From the NCBI RefSeq assembly GCF_040500525.1, contig NZ_CP159404.1:525001-589000 (forward strand): a stretch of DNA of 64,000 nt, given 5' to 3'. Shown in pieces: positions 49,850 to 60,821 of the stretch. Source of the stretch: Azospirillum formosense (GTDB lineage: Bacteria; Pseudomonadota; Alphaproteobacteria; Azospirillales; Azospirillaceae). The position numbers were made by a program, and so were the translations under genes. Positions within the stretch are counted from its first letter, which is position 1. Every line of letters starts with the position of its first letter. The notes under the pieces were generated by a model that was not told the DNA's origin, made no database searches, and saw only the letters and a list, made by a program, of their open reading frames with translations.

Positions 49850-50195
49850 GCGTCAACGCCGGCCCCCCTTCTCCTCCCCCCGGGGAGAAGGGGCGTCATC
49901 CTCTGCCGAGCTCTATTCCCCTACGGCGCTGCTCGGCCTTCCATCCGGTCGGGTGGCGCCGCTTTCTTCATGGACCGCATTTCCCGTTCGGCGCAGCATC
50001 ACAGCGCTGCGTTTGGTCAATTCATTTTACCATTGCGGCCACCCAGCAAATCGATTATCCGACGTACTGACTGTGGCACACAACAAGCCGTCCGTCCGAC
50101 GGGCGGAAACGAACCCCGCCCCAGCACCCGCAACCCGGACCGGCGATCACGGAGGAGTCGTCGCGCGGTCCCAGATCCGGAGGCCCCGAGAACCG
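49850..50195. other. lctP-dld intergenic region
   Basis: About 345 bases. Contains the stem-loop at 49865-49893, then an AT-rich block around 50010-50080 that could carry a separate dld promoter. An open frame continues upstream of the dld start but has no ribosome site or domain content. Confidence 0.5.
49865..49893. terminator. GC-rich stem-loop after lctP
   Basis: CCCCTTCTCC/GGAGAAGGGG (10-bp perfect stem), 15 bases after the lctP stop. No T-run follows. Either a terminator-like hairpin or a dispersed palindromic repeat. Confidence 0.5.
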
Positions 50196-53069
50196 ATGCT
50201 GCCCGCGCCCTACGACCGCCTGCACGCGGCCCTCCGGGAGTTCATGCCGGACGAACGCCTTGTCACCGACCCGCTGCGCACGCTGGCCTACGGGACCGAC
50301 GGCAGCTTCTACCGCCTGATCCCGAAGATCGTCGCCATCGTCGAGGCCGAGGGCGAGGTGGTTCGGCTGCTCAACCTCTGCCGGGAACTGAAGACCCCGG
50401 TGACCTTCCGCGCCGCCGGCACCAGCCTGTCGGGTCAGGCGGTCACCGATTCCGTCCTTGTCCTGCTGGGCGACAGCTGGCGCGGCTGCACCATCCCGCC
50501 GGGTGCCGCGACGGTGACCCTCCAGCCCGGAGTCATCGGGGCGGAGGCGAACCGCAAGCTGGCCCCCTTCGGGCGCAAGATCGGTCCGGACCCGGCTTCC
50601 ATCGCCACCGCCAAGATCGGCGGCATCGCGGCCAACAACGCCAGCGGCATGTGCTGCGGCACCGCGCAGAACAGCTACCGCACGCTGGCCTCCATGCGGC
50701 TGGTGCTGGCCGACGGCACGCTGCTGGACACCGGCGACGCCGCCAGCCGCGCCGCCTTCGCCGTCAGCCACGGCGCCCTGCTGTCCGGGCTGTCCGATCT
50801 GGCCGCCCGCACCCGCGCCGACGAGACGCTGGCGGAGCGCATCCGCAACAAGTTCCGCATCAAGAACACCACGGGCTACAGCCTGAACGCCCTGGTGGAC
50901 TTCGAGGACCCCGTCGAAATCCTCCAGCACCTGATGATCGGGTCGGAGGGCACGCTCGGCTTCCTGTCCGAGATCACCTACAACACGGTGCCGGAACACG
51001 CCCACAAGGCGAACGCGCTGCTGATGTACCCGGATATCGGGGAGGCCTGCCGCGCCGTCGCGCTGATGAAGCCGACGCCGGTCTCGGCGGTGGAGCTGAT
51101 GGACCGCGCCTCGCTGCGCTCGGTCGAGGGCAAGCCGGGCATGCCGGACTTCATCGGCGGGCTGGGGCCGGACGCCTCCGCCCTGCTCGTGGAAATCCGC
51201 GGCGAGGACGCGGCGGCGCTCGATGCCAACATCGCCGCGGTCAGCGCGGTGATCGCCAGCACCCAGACGCTGTTCCCCCCCACCTTCACCACCGACGCCA
51301 AGCTGGGCGAGAGCTACTGGAAGATCCGCAAGGGCCTGTTCCCGGCGGTCGGCGCCATGCGCAAGGTCGGCACCACCGTCATCATCGAGGACGTGGCCTA
51401 CCCGCTCGACCGGCTGGCCGAGGCGACGGTCGAGCTTCAGGCCATGTTCCTGAAATTCGGCTACACCGAGGCGATCATCTTCGGCCACGCCCTGGAAGGG
51501 AACCTGCACTTCGTCTTCACCCAGGCCTTCGACACCGACGAGGAGGTGGACCGCTACCGCCGCTTCATGGACGCGGTGTGCGATCAGGTGGTGCGCAAGT
51601 ACGACGGCTCGCTGAAGGCGGAGCACGGCACGGGCCGCAACATGGCCCCCTTCGTGGAGATGGAGTGGGGTCCGCAGGCCTACGGCCTGATGAAGGAGAT
51701 CAAGGCGCTGCTCGACCCGCAGGGCCTGCTGAACCCCGGCGTCATCCTGAACGACGACCCGGAGGCGCATCTCAAGAACCTGAAGGCGATGCCGCCCGCC
51801 CACCCGCTGGTGGACACCTGCATCGAGTGCGGCTTCTGCGAGCCGACCTGCCCGTCGCACAAGATGACGCTCTCCCCCCGCCAGCGCATCGTCGGCTGGC
51901 GCGAAATCTCGCGCCTTGAGGCTACGGGCGCGGACGCGGCGCGGCTCGGCGCGTTGCACGAGGCCTATGATTACCAGGGCATCGATACCTGCGCGGCCTG
52001 CGGCCTCTGTTCCACCGCATGCCCGGTGGGAATCGAGACCGGGCTGCTCATCAAGGCGATCCGCGGCGACCGCCGCGGGGCAGTGGCCCAGGGGTTCGGC
52101 ACCTACGTCGCCGACCACACCGCCGGAGCGCTGTCGGTCGCCCGCGCCGGCCTGAAGCTCGCCGATCTGGCCAAGCGGACGCTCGGCGACGGCACGGCCA
52201 ATGCGCTGTTCGAGGGGCTGCGCACCGTGACGGGCCAGCGCCTGCCGCACCTGCCGCGCGCCCTGCCCACCCCGACCAACTTCACGCCGCTGCCCCAGGC
52301 CGAGGCGTCCGCCGACGCGCCGACCGTCGTCTATGTGCCGAGCTGCACCAGCCGCAGCATGGGGCCCGCCGCCAACGATCCGGAGAAGACCCCGCTGCCG
52401 GTGAAGGTGGAGGCGCTGTTCCTGAAGGCCGGCTACCGCGTCGCCTATCCGGAGCAGCTGTCCTCGCTGTGCTGCGGCATGCCGCTGGAGAGCAAGGGCC
52501 TCGCCGCCCAGGCCGACGCCAAGGCGGAGGAGATGGTGCGCGCCATCTGGGCGGCCAGCGCCAGCGGCACCGCCCCGGTGGTCCTCGACACCAGCCCCTG
52601 TTCCTTCCGGCTGAAGAAGCATCTGAAGGACGCCGGGCTGCAGGTCCTGGATCTGGTGGAGTTCATCCACGACCATCTGCTGGACCGGCTGAGCTTCACC
52701 AAACAGACGGAGCCGGTGGTCCTGCACCTGACCTGCTCCACCCGCCGCATGGGGCTGGATGCCAAGATGAAGGCGGTGGCCGCCGCCTGCGCCACCCAGG
52801 TGGTGGTGCCGGAGGACGTCGGCTGCTGCGGCTTCGCCGGCGACAAGGGCTTCACCACGCCGGAGCTGAACGCCCACGCCCTGCGCCACCTGTCCAAGGA
52901 CATCCCCGCCGGGGCCAAGGCCGGCTATTCGAACAGCCGGACCTGCGAGATTGGTCTATCCGACCACTCCGGCCTGCCGTACCGTTCCATCGTCTATCTG
53001 GTCGATGCCTGCTCGACGCCGAAGGCTTCCGCCATGGCTTCCACGCGCGCGTCGGAACCCGCGTTCTGA
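50196..53069 (+). CDS. dld: Quinone-linked D-lactate dehydrogenase, FAD and Fe-S (Dld-II type)
   Basis: A 957-aa fused enzyme. The N-terminal FAD-binding PCMH domain (about 45-270) has VTFRAAGTSLSGQAV and KIGGIAANNASGMCCG; the FAD-oxidase C domain ends near 545 (HGTGRNMAPFVE). A ferredoxin-like section follows with CIECGFCEPTCP and CAACGLCSTACP, and a C-terminal CCG pair (SLCCGMPLE; VGCCGFAGDKG). ATG 50196 is the first start matching family N-termini (MLPAPYDRL). This is the Shewanella Dld-II type, which oxidises D-lactate to pyruvate and also lies beside lactate permease and LldEFG genes. Confidence 0.9.
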   Translation: MLPAPYDRLHAALREFMPDERLVTDPLRTLAYGTDGSFYRLIPKIVAIVEAEGEVVRLLNLCRELKTPVTFRAAGTSLSGQAVTDSVLVLLGDSWRGCTIPPGAATVTLQPGVIGAEANRKLAPFGRKIGPDPASIATAKIGGIAANNASGMCCGTAQNSYRTLASMRLVLADGTLLDTGDAASRAAFAVSHGALLSGLSDLAARTRADETLAERIRNKFRIKNTTGYSLNALVDFEDPVEILQHLMIGSEGTLGFLSEITYNTVPEHAHKANALLMYPDIGEACRAVALMKPTPVSAVELMDRASLRSVEGKPGMPDFIGGLGPDASALLVEIRGEDAAALDANIAAVSAVIASTQTLFPPTFTTDAKLGESYWKIRKGLFPAVGAMRKVGTTVIIEDVAYPLDRLAEATVELQAMFLKFGYTEAIIFGHALEGNLHFVFTQAFDTDEEVDRYRRFMDAVCDQVVRKYDGSLKAEHGTGRNMAPFVEMEWGPQAYGLMKEIKALLDPQGLLNPGVILNDDPEAHLKNLKAMPPAHPLVDTCIECGFCEPTCPSHKMTLSPRQRIVGWREISRLEATGADAARLGALHEAYDYQGIDTCAACGLCSTACPVGIETGLLIKAIRGDRRGAVAQGFGTYVADHTAGALSVARAGLKLADLAKRTLGDGTANALFEGLRTVTGQRLPHLPRALPTPTNFTPLPQAEASADAPTVVYVPSCTSRSMGPAANDPEKTPLPVKVEALFLKAGYRVAYPEQLSSLCCGMPLESKGLAAQADAKAEEMVRAIWAASASGTAPVVLDTSPCSFRLKKHLKDAGLQVLDLVEFIHDHLLDRLSFTKQTEPVVLHLTCSTRRMGLDAKMKAVAAACATQVVVPEDVGCCGFAGDKGFTTPELNAHALRHLSKDIPAGAKAGYSNSRTCEIGLSDHSGLPYRSIVYLVDACSTPKASAMASTRASEPAF

Positions 53070-53089
53070 GGCGGGAGGGAGGAAACACC

Positions 53090-53875
53090 ATGAGCCACGA
53101 CGGCACCACGAGCCGCCCCGACATCGAGCGGCCCGCCATCGACCGCCCGGACAGCGTCTACTTCTTCGGCACCTGTCTGGTCGATCTGTTCTATCCGGAA
53201 GCCGGCATGGCCGGCATGGAGCTGCTGAAGGCGCAGGGCGTCCGCGTCGTCTTCCCGCAGGGACAGAGCTGCTGCGGCCAGCCCGCCTACAATTCCGGCT
53301 ACCGGGAGGAGGCGCTGAAGGTCGCGCGCGCGCAGCTCGACTATTTCCCCGGCGACTGGCCCATCGTCGTGCCGTCGGGCTCCTGCGCCGGCATGATGAG
53401 CAAGCATTGGCCCGACCTGTTCAAGGGCGAGCCGGACGAGGCCCGCGCCCGTCAGGTGGCGTCGCGCGTGTGGGAGCTGACCCAGTTCCTCGTCCAGGTC
53501 CTCAAGGTCACGTTCGAAGACCAGGGGCCGCCGGTGAGGATCACATGGCACGCCTCCTGCCACGCCCAGCGCGAAATGGGCGTGACCGACGAGCCGAAGG
53601 CCCTGCTGCGCCAGCTCGCCAACGTCGAGCTGGTGGAACTGCAGCGCGAGAAGGAATGCTGCGGCTTCGGCGGCACCTTCGCCGTGCGCCATCCGGAGAT
53701 TTCCGCGGCGATGGTCGGCGACAAGGTGGCGGACATCGAAAACACCGGGGCGAAGGCCGTGGTGTCCGGCGACTGCGGCTGCCTGATGAACATCTCCGGC
53801 GCGCTGGAGGGCGGCAAGAAACCGGTTCGCGGTGTCCACATCGCCCAGTTCCTGAAGGAGCGCACCCATGGGTGA
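53090..53875 (+). CDS. lldE: L-lactate dehydrogenase Fe-S subunit LldE (LutA)
   Basis: A 261-aa protein with two CCG cysteine-rich domains: SVYFFGTCLVDLFYPE, QSCCGQPAYNSGY and ITWHASCHAQREMG, ECCGFGGTFAVRHPE. It forms the LldEFG complex, which oxidises L-lactate to pyruvate. GGAGGAAA lies upstream of ATG 53090, 20 bases after dld. It overlaps lldF by 8 bases. Confidence 0.93.
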   Translation: MSHDGTTSRPDIERPAIDRPDSVYFFGTCLVDLFYPEAGMAGMELLKAQGVRVVFPQGQSCCGQPAYNSGYREEALKVARAQLDYFPGDWPIVVPSGSCAGMMSKHWPDLFKGEPDEARARQVASRVWELTQFLVQVLKVTFEDQGPPVRITWHASCHAQREMGVTDEPKALLRQLANVELVELQREKECCGFGGTFAVRHPEISAAMVGDKVADIENTGAKAVVSGDCGCLMNISGALEGGKKPVRGVHIAQFLKERTHG

Positions 53876-55292
53876 GAGCAGCGTCAATTTCGCGAAGGCG
53901 TCCGCCGCGGCGCTTCAGGACCAGCAGCTTCGCGGCAACTTCCGCCGCGCCATGGACGGGCTGATGTCCAAGCGCGCGGTGCAGTTCGCCGACACCGCGG
54001 AATGGAACGCGGTCCGCGCGCTCGGCGCCTCGGTCCGCCTGCGCGCCCTGTCCAAGCTGCCGGAACTGCTGGAAAAGCTGGAAGCCAACTGCACGAAGAA
54101 CGGCATCCAGGTCCATTGGGCCTCCACCACCGACGAGGCCAACGCCATCGTCCTGTCCATCATGCAGCGCGTGAACGCGAAGCTGGTGGTCAAGGGCAAG
54201 TCGATGGTGTCGGAGGAGATGCACCTCAACGCCTTCCTGGAAAAGCACGGCATCGAGAGCCTGGAAAGCGACCTCGGCGAATACATCGTCCAGCTTGATG
54301 AGGCGATGCCGTCGCACATCATCATGCCGGCGATCCATATGAACACCAGGCAGATCGCCCATCTGTTCAAGCAGAAGATCAAGGAAGCGGAATACACCGA
54401 GGACGTGGCCCAGCTCACCGACCTCGCCCGCCGCGTCCTGCGCAAGAAGTTCGCGACCGCCGACGTCGGCATCTCCGGCGTGAACATGGCGGTGGCGGAG
54501 ACCGGCACGCTCTGCCTGGTCGAGAACGAGGGCAACGGGCGGATGAGCACCACGGTGCCGCCCGTCCACATCGCCGTCATGGGCCTGGAGAAGGTCGTGG
54601 AGAAGCTGGAGGACGTGCCGCCGGTCATCAGCCTGCTGACCCGCTCCGCCACCGCCCAGCCGATCACCACCTACGTCAACATGATCTCCAGCCCCCGCAA
54701 GGAGGGCGAGAAGGACGGCCCGAACGAGATCCATCTGGTCATCCTCGACAACGGGCGGTCGGGCATCTACGCCGACGAGGAGCTGCGCAACACGCTGCGC
54801 TGCATCCGCTGCGGCGCCTGCATGAACCATTGCCCGGTCTACACCAAGGTCGGCGGCCACGCCTATCAGGCGCCCTACCCCGGCCCCATCGGCTCGATCC
54901 TGATGCCGCAGGTGGAGGGGCTGGAAAAGCGGGGCGAGCTGCCGCACGCCTGCACCATGTGCAACGCCTGCGTCGAGATCTGCCCGGTCAAGATCCCCAT
55001 CGTCGAGATCATGGGCCGCCTGCGGTCGGAGGCCGTGCACCCCGGCGACGCGGTGCGGGGCGCCGGCTCGCACGCCAGCAAGGCGGAGGCGATGGTGTGG
55101 AAGGGCTGGTCGATGACCTACGCCTCGCCGCTCGCCTACCAGTTCGCGACGGCGCTTCTGGCGAAGCTGGGCAACGCCGCCCCGACCAGCCTGCCGCTGC
55201 TGAAGGAGTGGACGAACGTGCGGGCCAAGCCGCGCTTCGCCAACCGCACGCTCCACGCCCTCGCCCGCGAGAAGGGGATTCCCGATGTCTGA
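53868..55292 (+). CDS. lldF: L-lactate dehydrogenase Fe-S subunit LldF (LutB)
   Basis: A 474-aa protein: an N-terminal LUD domain (about 60-290; GISGVNMAVAETGTLCLVENEGNGR) and a C-terminal ferredoxin part with CIRCGACMNHCPVY and CTMCNACVEICPVKI coordinating two [4Fe-4S] clusters. Central subunit of LldEFG. Translationally coupled to lldE (8-base overlap) and to lldG (8-base overlap). Confidence 0.94.
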   Translation: MGESSVNFAKASAAALQDQQLRGNFRRAMDGLMSKRAVQFADTAEWNAVRALGASVRLRALSKLPELLEKLEANCTKNGIQVHWASTTDEANAIVLSIMQRVNAKLVVKGKSMVSEEMHLNAFLEKHGIESLESDLGEYIVQLDEAMPSHIIMPAIHMNTRQIAHLFKQKIKEAEYTEDVAQLTDLARRVLRKKFATADVGISGVNMAVAETGTLCLVENEGNGRMSTTVPPVHIAVMGLEKVVEKLEDVPPVISLLTRSATAQPITTYVNMISSPRKEGEKDGPNEIHLVILDNGRSGIYADEELRNTLRCIRCGACMNHCPVYTKVGGHAYQAPYPGPIGSILMPQVEGLEKRGELPHACTMCNACVEICPVKIPIVEIMGRLRSEAVHPGDAVRGAGSHASKAEAMVWKGWSMTYASPLAYQFATALLAKLGNAAPTSLPLLKEWTNVRAKPRFANRTLHALAREKGIPDV

Positions 55293-55944
55293 GGCCCGCA
55301 ACGCCATCCTGGGCAAGCTGCGCGCCGGGCGCGACGCCCACCCGCTGACCCCGCCGGAGTCCGACTTCGCCGTCCTGCGCAACAAGCGCTGGGAGGGGGC
55401 GGAACGGCTGGAGCGCATCAAGCGCATGATGGAGGCCGTGCACACGGAATTCCTTGAGACGACCGAGGCCGGCTGGCCCGCCGACGTCCAGGCCTTCCTC
55501 AAGGCGCAGGGCACCCGCAACCTGCTGTTCGGCCCGGCGACCGAGGCCGGGGCGCGCCTGTCCGCCGAATGGACGGCGGATGGACCCGAGCTGGTCCCCT
55601 ACGCCGACCGGGTCGAAACCTTCAAGGAACGGCTGTTCGACGGCATCGACGCCGGCATCACCACGACGCTGGGGGCCATCGCCGACACCGGCAGCCTGAT
55701 CGTCTGGCCGACGCCGGAGGAGCCGCGGCTGATGTCGCTGGTGCCGCACATGCATCTGGCGCTGCTGCGCGCCGACGCGCTGTACGACACCTTCTGGCAG
55801 GCGATGACCGAAAACCGCTGGGCCGACGGCATGCCGACCAACGCCCTGCTGATCTCCGGCCCGTCGAAGACCGCGGACATCGAGCAGACGCTGGCCTACG
55901 GCGTCCACGGGCCGAAGCGGCTGGTGGTGGTGGTCATCCGCTGA
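55285..55944 (+). CDS. lldG: L-lactate utilisation protein LldG (LutC)
   Basis: A 219-aa LUD-domain protein: GITTTLGAIADTGSLIVWPTPEEPRLMSLVPHMHLALLRAD and a closing SKTADIEQTLAYGVHGPKRL, the LutC signature. Third subunit of the L-lactate oxidising complex. The stop lies inside the first unit of a 15-bp tandem repeat. Confidence 0.92.
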   Translation: MSEARNAILGKLRAGRDAHPLTPPESDFAVLRNKRWEGAERLERIKRMMEAVHTEFLETTEAGWPADVQAFLKAQGTRNLLFGPATEAGARLSAEWTADGPELVPYADRVETFKERLFDGIDAGITTTLGAIADTGSLIVWPTPEEPRLMSLVPHMHLALLRADALYDTFWQAMTENRWADGMPTNALLISGPSKTADIEQTLAYGVHGPKRLVVVVIR

Positions 55945-55993
55945 CGGTGTCGGCGCTGACGGCGTCGGCGCTGACGGCGTCGGCGCTGACGGC
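55941..55993. repeat. 15-bp tandem repeat at the lldG 3' end
   Basis: CTGACGGYGTCGGCG repeated three full times plus eight bases (55941-55993). The first unit includes the lldG stop codon; the rest lies between convergent genes. Confidence 0.9.
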
Positions 55994-56002
55994 ACCGGGA
56001 GG

Positions 56003-56797
56003 TCAGAGGCCGGCCTTCACGCCGACGGTGTGGACCAGCACCGTCATCGTGTCGGTCGGCACCTCCACCGTCACGGGAACGACGCGCCCGCTCTCCGGCG
56101 CGCGGGCGAACCACACGGTCGCCTTGCGCTCGACCCCTTCGGCGAAGAAGCGGTCCCGGTCGCGGTCGCCCTGGAAGCCGGCCACCGGGCGGACGGTGAC
56201 CGCGCAGACCTCCGCCGTTCCCGTGGCGATGCGGTAGCGCGACGACGGCAGGTCGCCCTTGCCCTGCGGCGTCATGATGATGTCGTAGCGGCGGCGCCCG
56301 TCATAGACGGGATAGCGTCCGCCGCAGCCGCCCGCCCGGCTCGCGGTGAGAATGACCGCCGCCCCGGCGCTCAACGGATCGATGCTGCCCCTCCGGCTGT
56401 CCGGCGGCACCCGAGCCGCCTTGTCGGGGCTGAGCGGCGGGTCGGCCGTCACGTCCACCCCGTCGGGGCCGAAGGTCAGCGTCATGATGTCTTGCTTGCG
56501 GCGCAGCCGGCGCTCGCCGCGGAAGCGGTCGGGCTGGGCGGCGCCGGCCTCCAGCCGGCCGGCGGACTCCGCGTGGTAGCGGAAATTGGTGAAGAGGCCG
56601 AGCCAGGGCACCGCCTCCGCCTCGAGGGCCGCCCGGTAGCGGCTGGCGCCCCCCTCCGCCTCCTCGGTCAGAACGACGCTGCCGCGCGCCAGGGAGACGC
56701 CGCCGCCATAGGCGGCGAAGTCCAGCTCCAGCGTTGCGGCCGATCCCGCCGCCGGCAGAAGAGCCAGGAGACCGGCGGCCAGGAGAACTCGCGTCAC
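56003..56797 (-). CDS. DUF3108-domain periplasmic protein
   Basis: A 264-aa protein with a signal peptide (about 1-22, ending AGSA) and a beta-rich domain of the DUF3108 type: RYRAALEAEAVPWLGLFTNFRYHAESAG and YPVYDGRRRYDIIM. GTG 56797 with GAGG about 9 bases upstream is chosen because the longer frame has no signal-like start and overlaps the GNAT gene. Function unknown. Last of a leftward run and convergent with lldG. Confidence 0.75.
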   Translation of the reverse strand: MTRVLLAAGLLALLPAAGSAATLELDFAAYGGGVSLARGSVVLTEEAEGGASRYRAALEAEAVPWLGLFTNFRYHAESAGRLEAGAAQPDRFRGERRLRRKQDIMTLTFGPDGVDVTADPPLSPDKAARVPPDSRRGSIDPLSAGAAVILTASRAGGCGGRYPVYDGRRRYDIIMTPQGKGDLPSSRYRIATGTAEVCAVTVRPVAGFQGDRDRDRFFAEGVERKATVWFARAPESGRVVPVTVEVPTDTMTVLVHTVGVKAGL

Positions 56798-56807
56798 GGC
56801 GATCGCC

Positions 56808-57100
56808 TCACGTCGATGGTCCGCCCTCCGCGACGACCAGATCCTGGTATTCGGGGTGGCGCTGGATGTATTTGGCCACGAAGGGGCAGACCGGCACAAC
56901 CTTCTGCCCGCTGGATCGCGCGTCCTCCAGCGCGCCGCGCGCGAGCGCGGAGCCGATGCCCTGCCCGGCCATGCTCTCCGGAACCTCGGTGTGGGTGAAG
57001 ACGATGGCCCCGTCGCGCTTCTCGTACTCCACCACCGCGGTGGCGTCGCCCACGGTCAGCTCGTACCGGTGCTTGGCCGCGTTGTTCTTCACGTCCCCGC

Positions 57101-57104
<4 letters not shown>
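56808..57104 (-). CDS. Small GNAT N-acetyltransferase (YjdJ type)
   Basis: A 98-aa protein of the short GNAT class: YELTVGDATAVVEYEKRDGAIVFTHTEVPESMAGQGIGSALARGALEDAR contains the acetyl-CoA loop QGIGSAL, and VVPVCPFVAKYIQRHPEYQDLV closes the domain. Substrate unknown. Its ATG overlaps the glucosidase stop by four bases, so it is translationally coupled to it. Confidence 0.87.
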
Positions 57105-58729
<1,625 letters not shown>

Positions 58730-58739
58730 GAGCGGGTCC

Positions 58740-59525
58740 TCAGCCGATCAGCAGCGACTCGGCGCCGTCGATCCAGACGGGTGTGCCGGTGATGTGCTTG
58801 GAGCGGTCCGACGCCAGGAACAGCGCCAGCTCCGCCACGTCGGCGCTGCTGCCCGGCTTGCCGCGGGTCAGCGGGATCTCGCCGTCGGGATACTCGGCGG
58901 CCTCCTCGGCCTCCGCGGTGTTGCGCGACTGGGTGTTGTCCTGGATTTCGGTGTCGATCATCCCCGGACAGATGGCGTTGACGCGGATGCGGTGCTTGGC
59001 CAGCTCCAGCGCCAGCATCTGCACCATGGCGACCTGCGCCGCCTTGGTGCAGGAATAGGCGGTGGCCCCGGCGTTGCTGAACACCCGCGTGCCGTTGATC
59101 GAGGCGGTCACCAGCACCGACCCGCCGCCCGCCTTCTTCAGATGCGGCACCGCGTGGTGCAGCGTCAGGTAGGTGCCGCGCAGGTTGATGTTGATGGTGC
59201 GGTCCCATTCCTCCGGCGTCAGTTCGTCGATGGGCGCCCAGACGCCGTTGATGCCGGCGTTGGCGAAGACGATGTCCAGCCGCTCGTATTCCTGGACCAG
59301 CCGGTCCACCGCCCGCTTCACGGCCTCGCTGTCGGCGACGTCGGCGACCAGGGGAATGGCCTTGCCGCCGGCCGCGGTGATCTCGTCGGCCGTCTTGCGG
59401 ATCTCGTCCTCGGTGCGGCTGAGGACGCCGACGCTCGCCCCGGCGCTGGCGAACAGGGTGGCGGACGCCTTGCCGATGCCCGACCCGGCCCCGGTGATGA
59501 GGGCGACTTTTCCGTTCAGATCCAT
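58740..59525 (-). CDS. SDR-family oxidoreductase
   Basis: A 261-aa short-chain dehydrogenase: VALITGAGSGIGKASA (about 8-23), a cofactor-binding aspartate later, NAGINGVW, a catalytic Ser in VTASINGT and YSCTK, ending PVWIDGAESLLIG. GGAGCC precedes ATG 59525. Physiological substrate unknown. It is followed at 11 bases by the GH13 gene, so sugar metabolism is plausible. Confidence 0.82.
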   Translation of the reverse strand: MDLNGKVALITGAGSGIGKASATLFASAGASVGVLSRTEDEIRKTADEITAAGGKAIPLVADVADSEAVKRAVDRLVQEYERLDIVFANAGINGVWAPIDELTPEEWDRTININLRGTYLTLHHAVPHLKKAGGGSVLVTASINGTRVFSNAGATAYSCTKAAQVAMVQMLALELAKHRIRVNAICPGMIDTEIQDNTQSRNTAEAEEAAEYPDGEIPLTRGKPGSSADVAELALFLASDRSKHITGTPVWIDGAESLLIG

Positions 59526-59598
59526 GATGAAACCGGCTCCGCTGCTTGTGCTGGGACAGCAGAGCCAACCGGTGGGGACCGGGGCGGTTCCCGTGTTT

Positions 59599-60555
59599 CT
59601 ACGCGCCCGCGGCGGGTCCGCGGCGGTTGACGAGCCAGATGCCGGCACAGACCAGCAGCATCGCCGCGGCGAGGCTCACGCTGACCCGCTCGCCCAGCAG
59701 CAGGGCGCCGGACAGCACGCCGAACAGCGGCGTCAGGAAGGTGAAGGCCGACAGGCGGGCCGCCGGGTAGCGGGCGACCAGCCAGAACCAGGCGAGGTAG
59801 GAGGCGAAGGCCACCACCACGATTTGGAAGGCGAGGCAGGCCAGCGCCAGCGGGCCGGGCGCGGTCACCCCCGCCTCGCCCATCAGAAGCGAGGCCAGCG
59901 GCATCACGGCCCCGGAGGCGGCGAGCTGGTAGAACAGCACCTTGGTCGAGCTGGCCCGGACCAGCCGGCTGCCCTTGATGACCAGGGTGGTCGCCGCCCA
60001 CAGCACCGCCGCGGCCAGCACCATCAGGTCGCCGATCATCTCGCGGTTGCTCGGCAGGCGCAGCCCGTCGGCGAAGGCGACCGCCACCCCGACGAAGGCG
60101 CAGGCCAGCCCGGCCGCCTGGATGCCGCGCATCCGCTCCCCCGGCAGCAGCAGATGCGCGCCGACCGACACCAGGAAGGGCGCGGTGTAGAGAAACAGGA
60201 TGCTGCGTGACACCGTCGTGAAGGACAGTCCGGCATAGACCAGCAGGAACTCGCCGGCGAACAGCAGCCCGGCCAGCAGGCCCAGCCAAAGGGTCCCGTC
60301 CCGCTCGAACAGGCGCATGCCGCGCAGCGCCGCCCAGGCCCACAGCAGCGCCAGCGCGCCCAGCGAGCGCAACCCGCCCTGGAGCACCGGCGAGAAGCCG
60401 GTCATGGCGACCTTGATGGCGACCTGCTGCAGGCCCCAGAGCAGGCAGAGCAGGACCAGCGTGGCGGAGGCGGCGCCGTCCAGCTCCGCGCGGCGTTCGT
60501 TGATCGCGATGGCGGTCATGATGATGGCTGCGGCGGCGCGGCGGTCCACCGCCAT
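59599..60555 (-). CDS. EamA/DMT-family exporter
   Basis: A 318-aa protein with ten predicted membrane segments in two EamA repeats (LVLLCLLWGLQQVAIKVAM ...; LMVLAAAVLWAATTLVIKGSR ...). Members export amino acids or other metabolites; substrate unknown. ATG 60555 with GGAGG upstream is preferred over ATG 60519. It lies 74 bases upstream of the SDR gene on the same strand. Confidence 0.84.
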   Translation of the reverse strand: MAVDRRAAAAIIMTAIAINERRAELDGAASATLVLLCLLWGLQQVAIKVAMTGFSPVLQGGLRSLGALALLWAWAALRGMRLFERDGTLWLGLLAGLLFAGEFLLVYAGLSFTTVSRSILFLYTAPFLVSVGAHLLLPGERMRGIQAAGLACAFVGVAVAFADGLRLPSNREMIGDLMVLAAAVLWAATTLVIKGSRLVRASSTKVLFYQLAASGAVMPLASLLMGEAGVTAPGPLALACLAFQIVVVAFASYLAWFWLVARYPAARLSAFTFLTPLFGVLSGALLLGERVSVSLAAAMLLVCAGIWLVNRRGPAAGA

Positions 60556-60821
60556 CCCACCGCATGTCCTCCCCGTTTCTTTTTCCTTCGGCGTGCAGAA
60601 TGGGACGGCGCCGGGAAGCCGGTCAACGAACGCCTGCGAAGGGCAGACCCGCGCACGGGCTCGCTGGCCCGATTGGACTTTTGTGCAACGCGGTACGCAG
60701 GCATGCCCATAATGCGCAGCTCCCCTCCGTTCCGTGGTTCATATTGAACGGGCAATCGACGGCGCCGCGGCGGCGGCTCTCACCCCTTCCACGACAAATC
60801 GACACCGGAAAAGGAACAGAC

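Noticed and set aside
50013-50034. TGGT ... ACCA near dld as a second LldR operator
   Set aside because: Half-sites are 11 bases apart rather than three, which does not fit the FadR-family consensus.
50055-52889. A 944-aa leftward frame opposite dld
   Set aside because: Shadow frame. The forward strand encodes FAD and Fe-S motifs.
55941-55993. The 15-bp array as a possible CRISPR
   Set aside because: Units are directly adjacent with no spacers.
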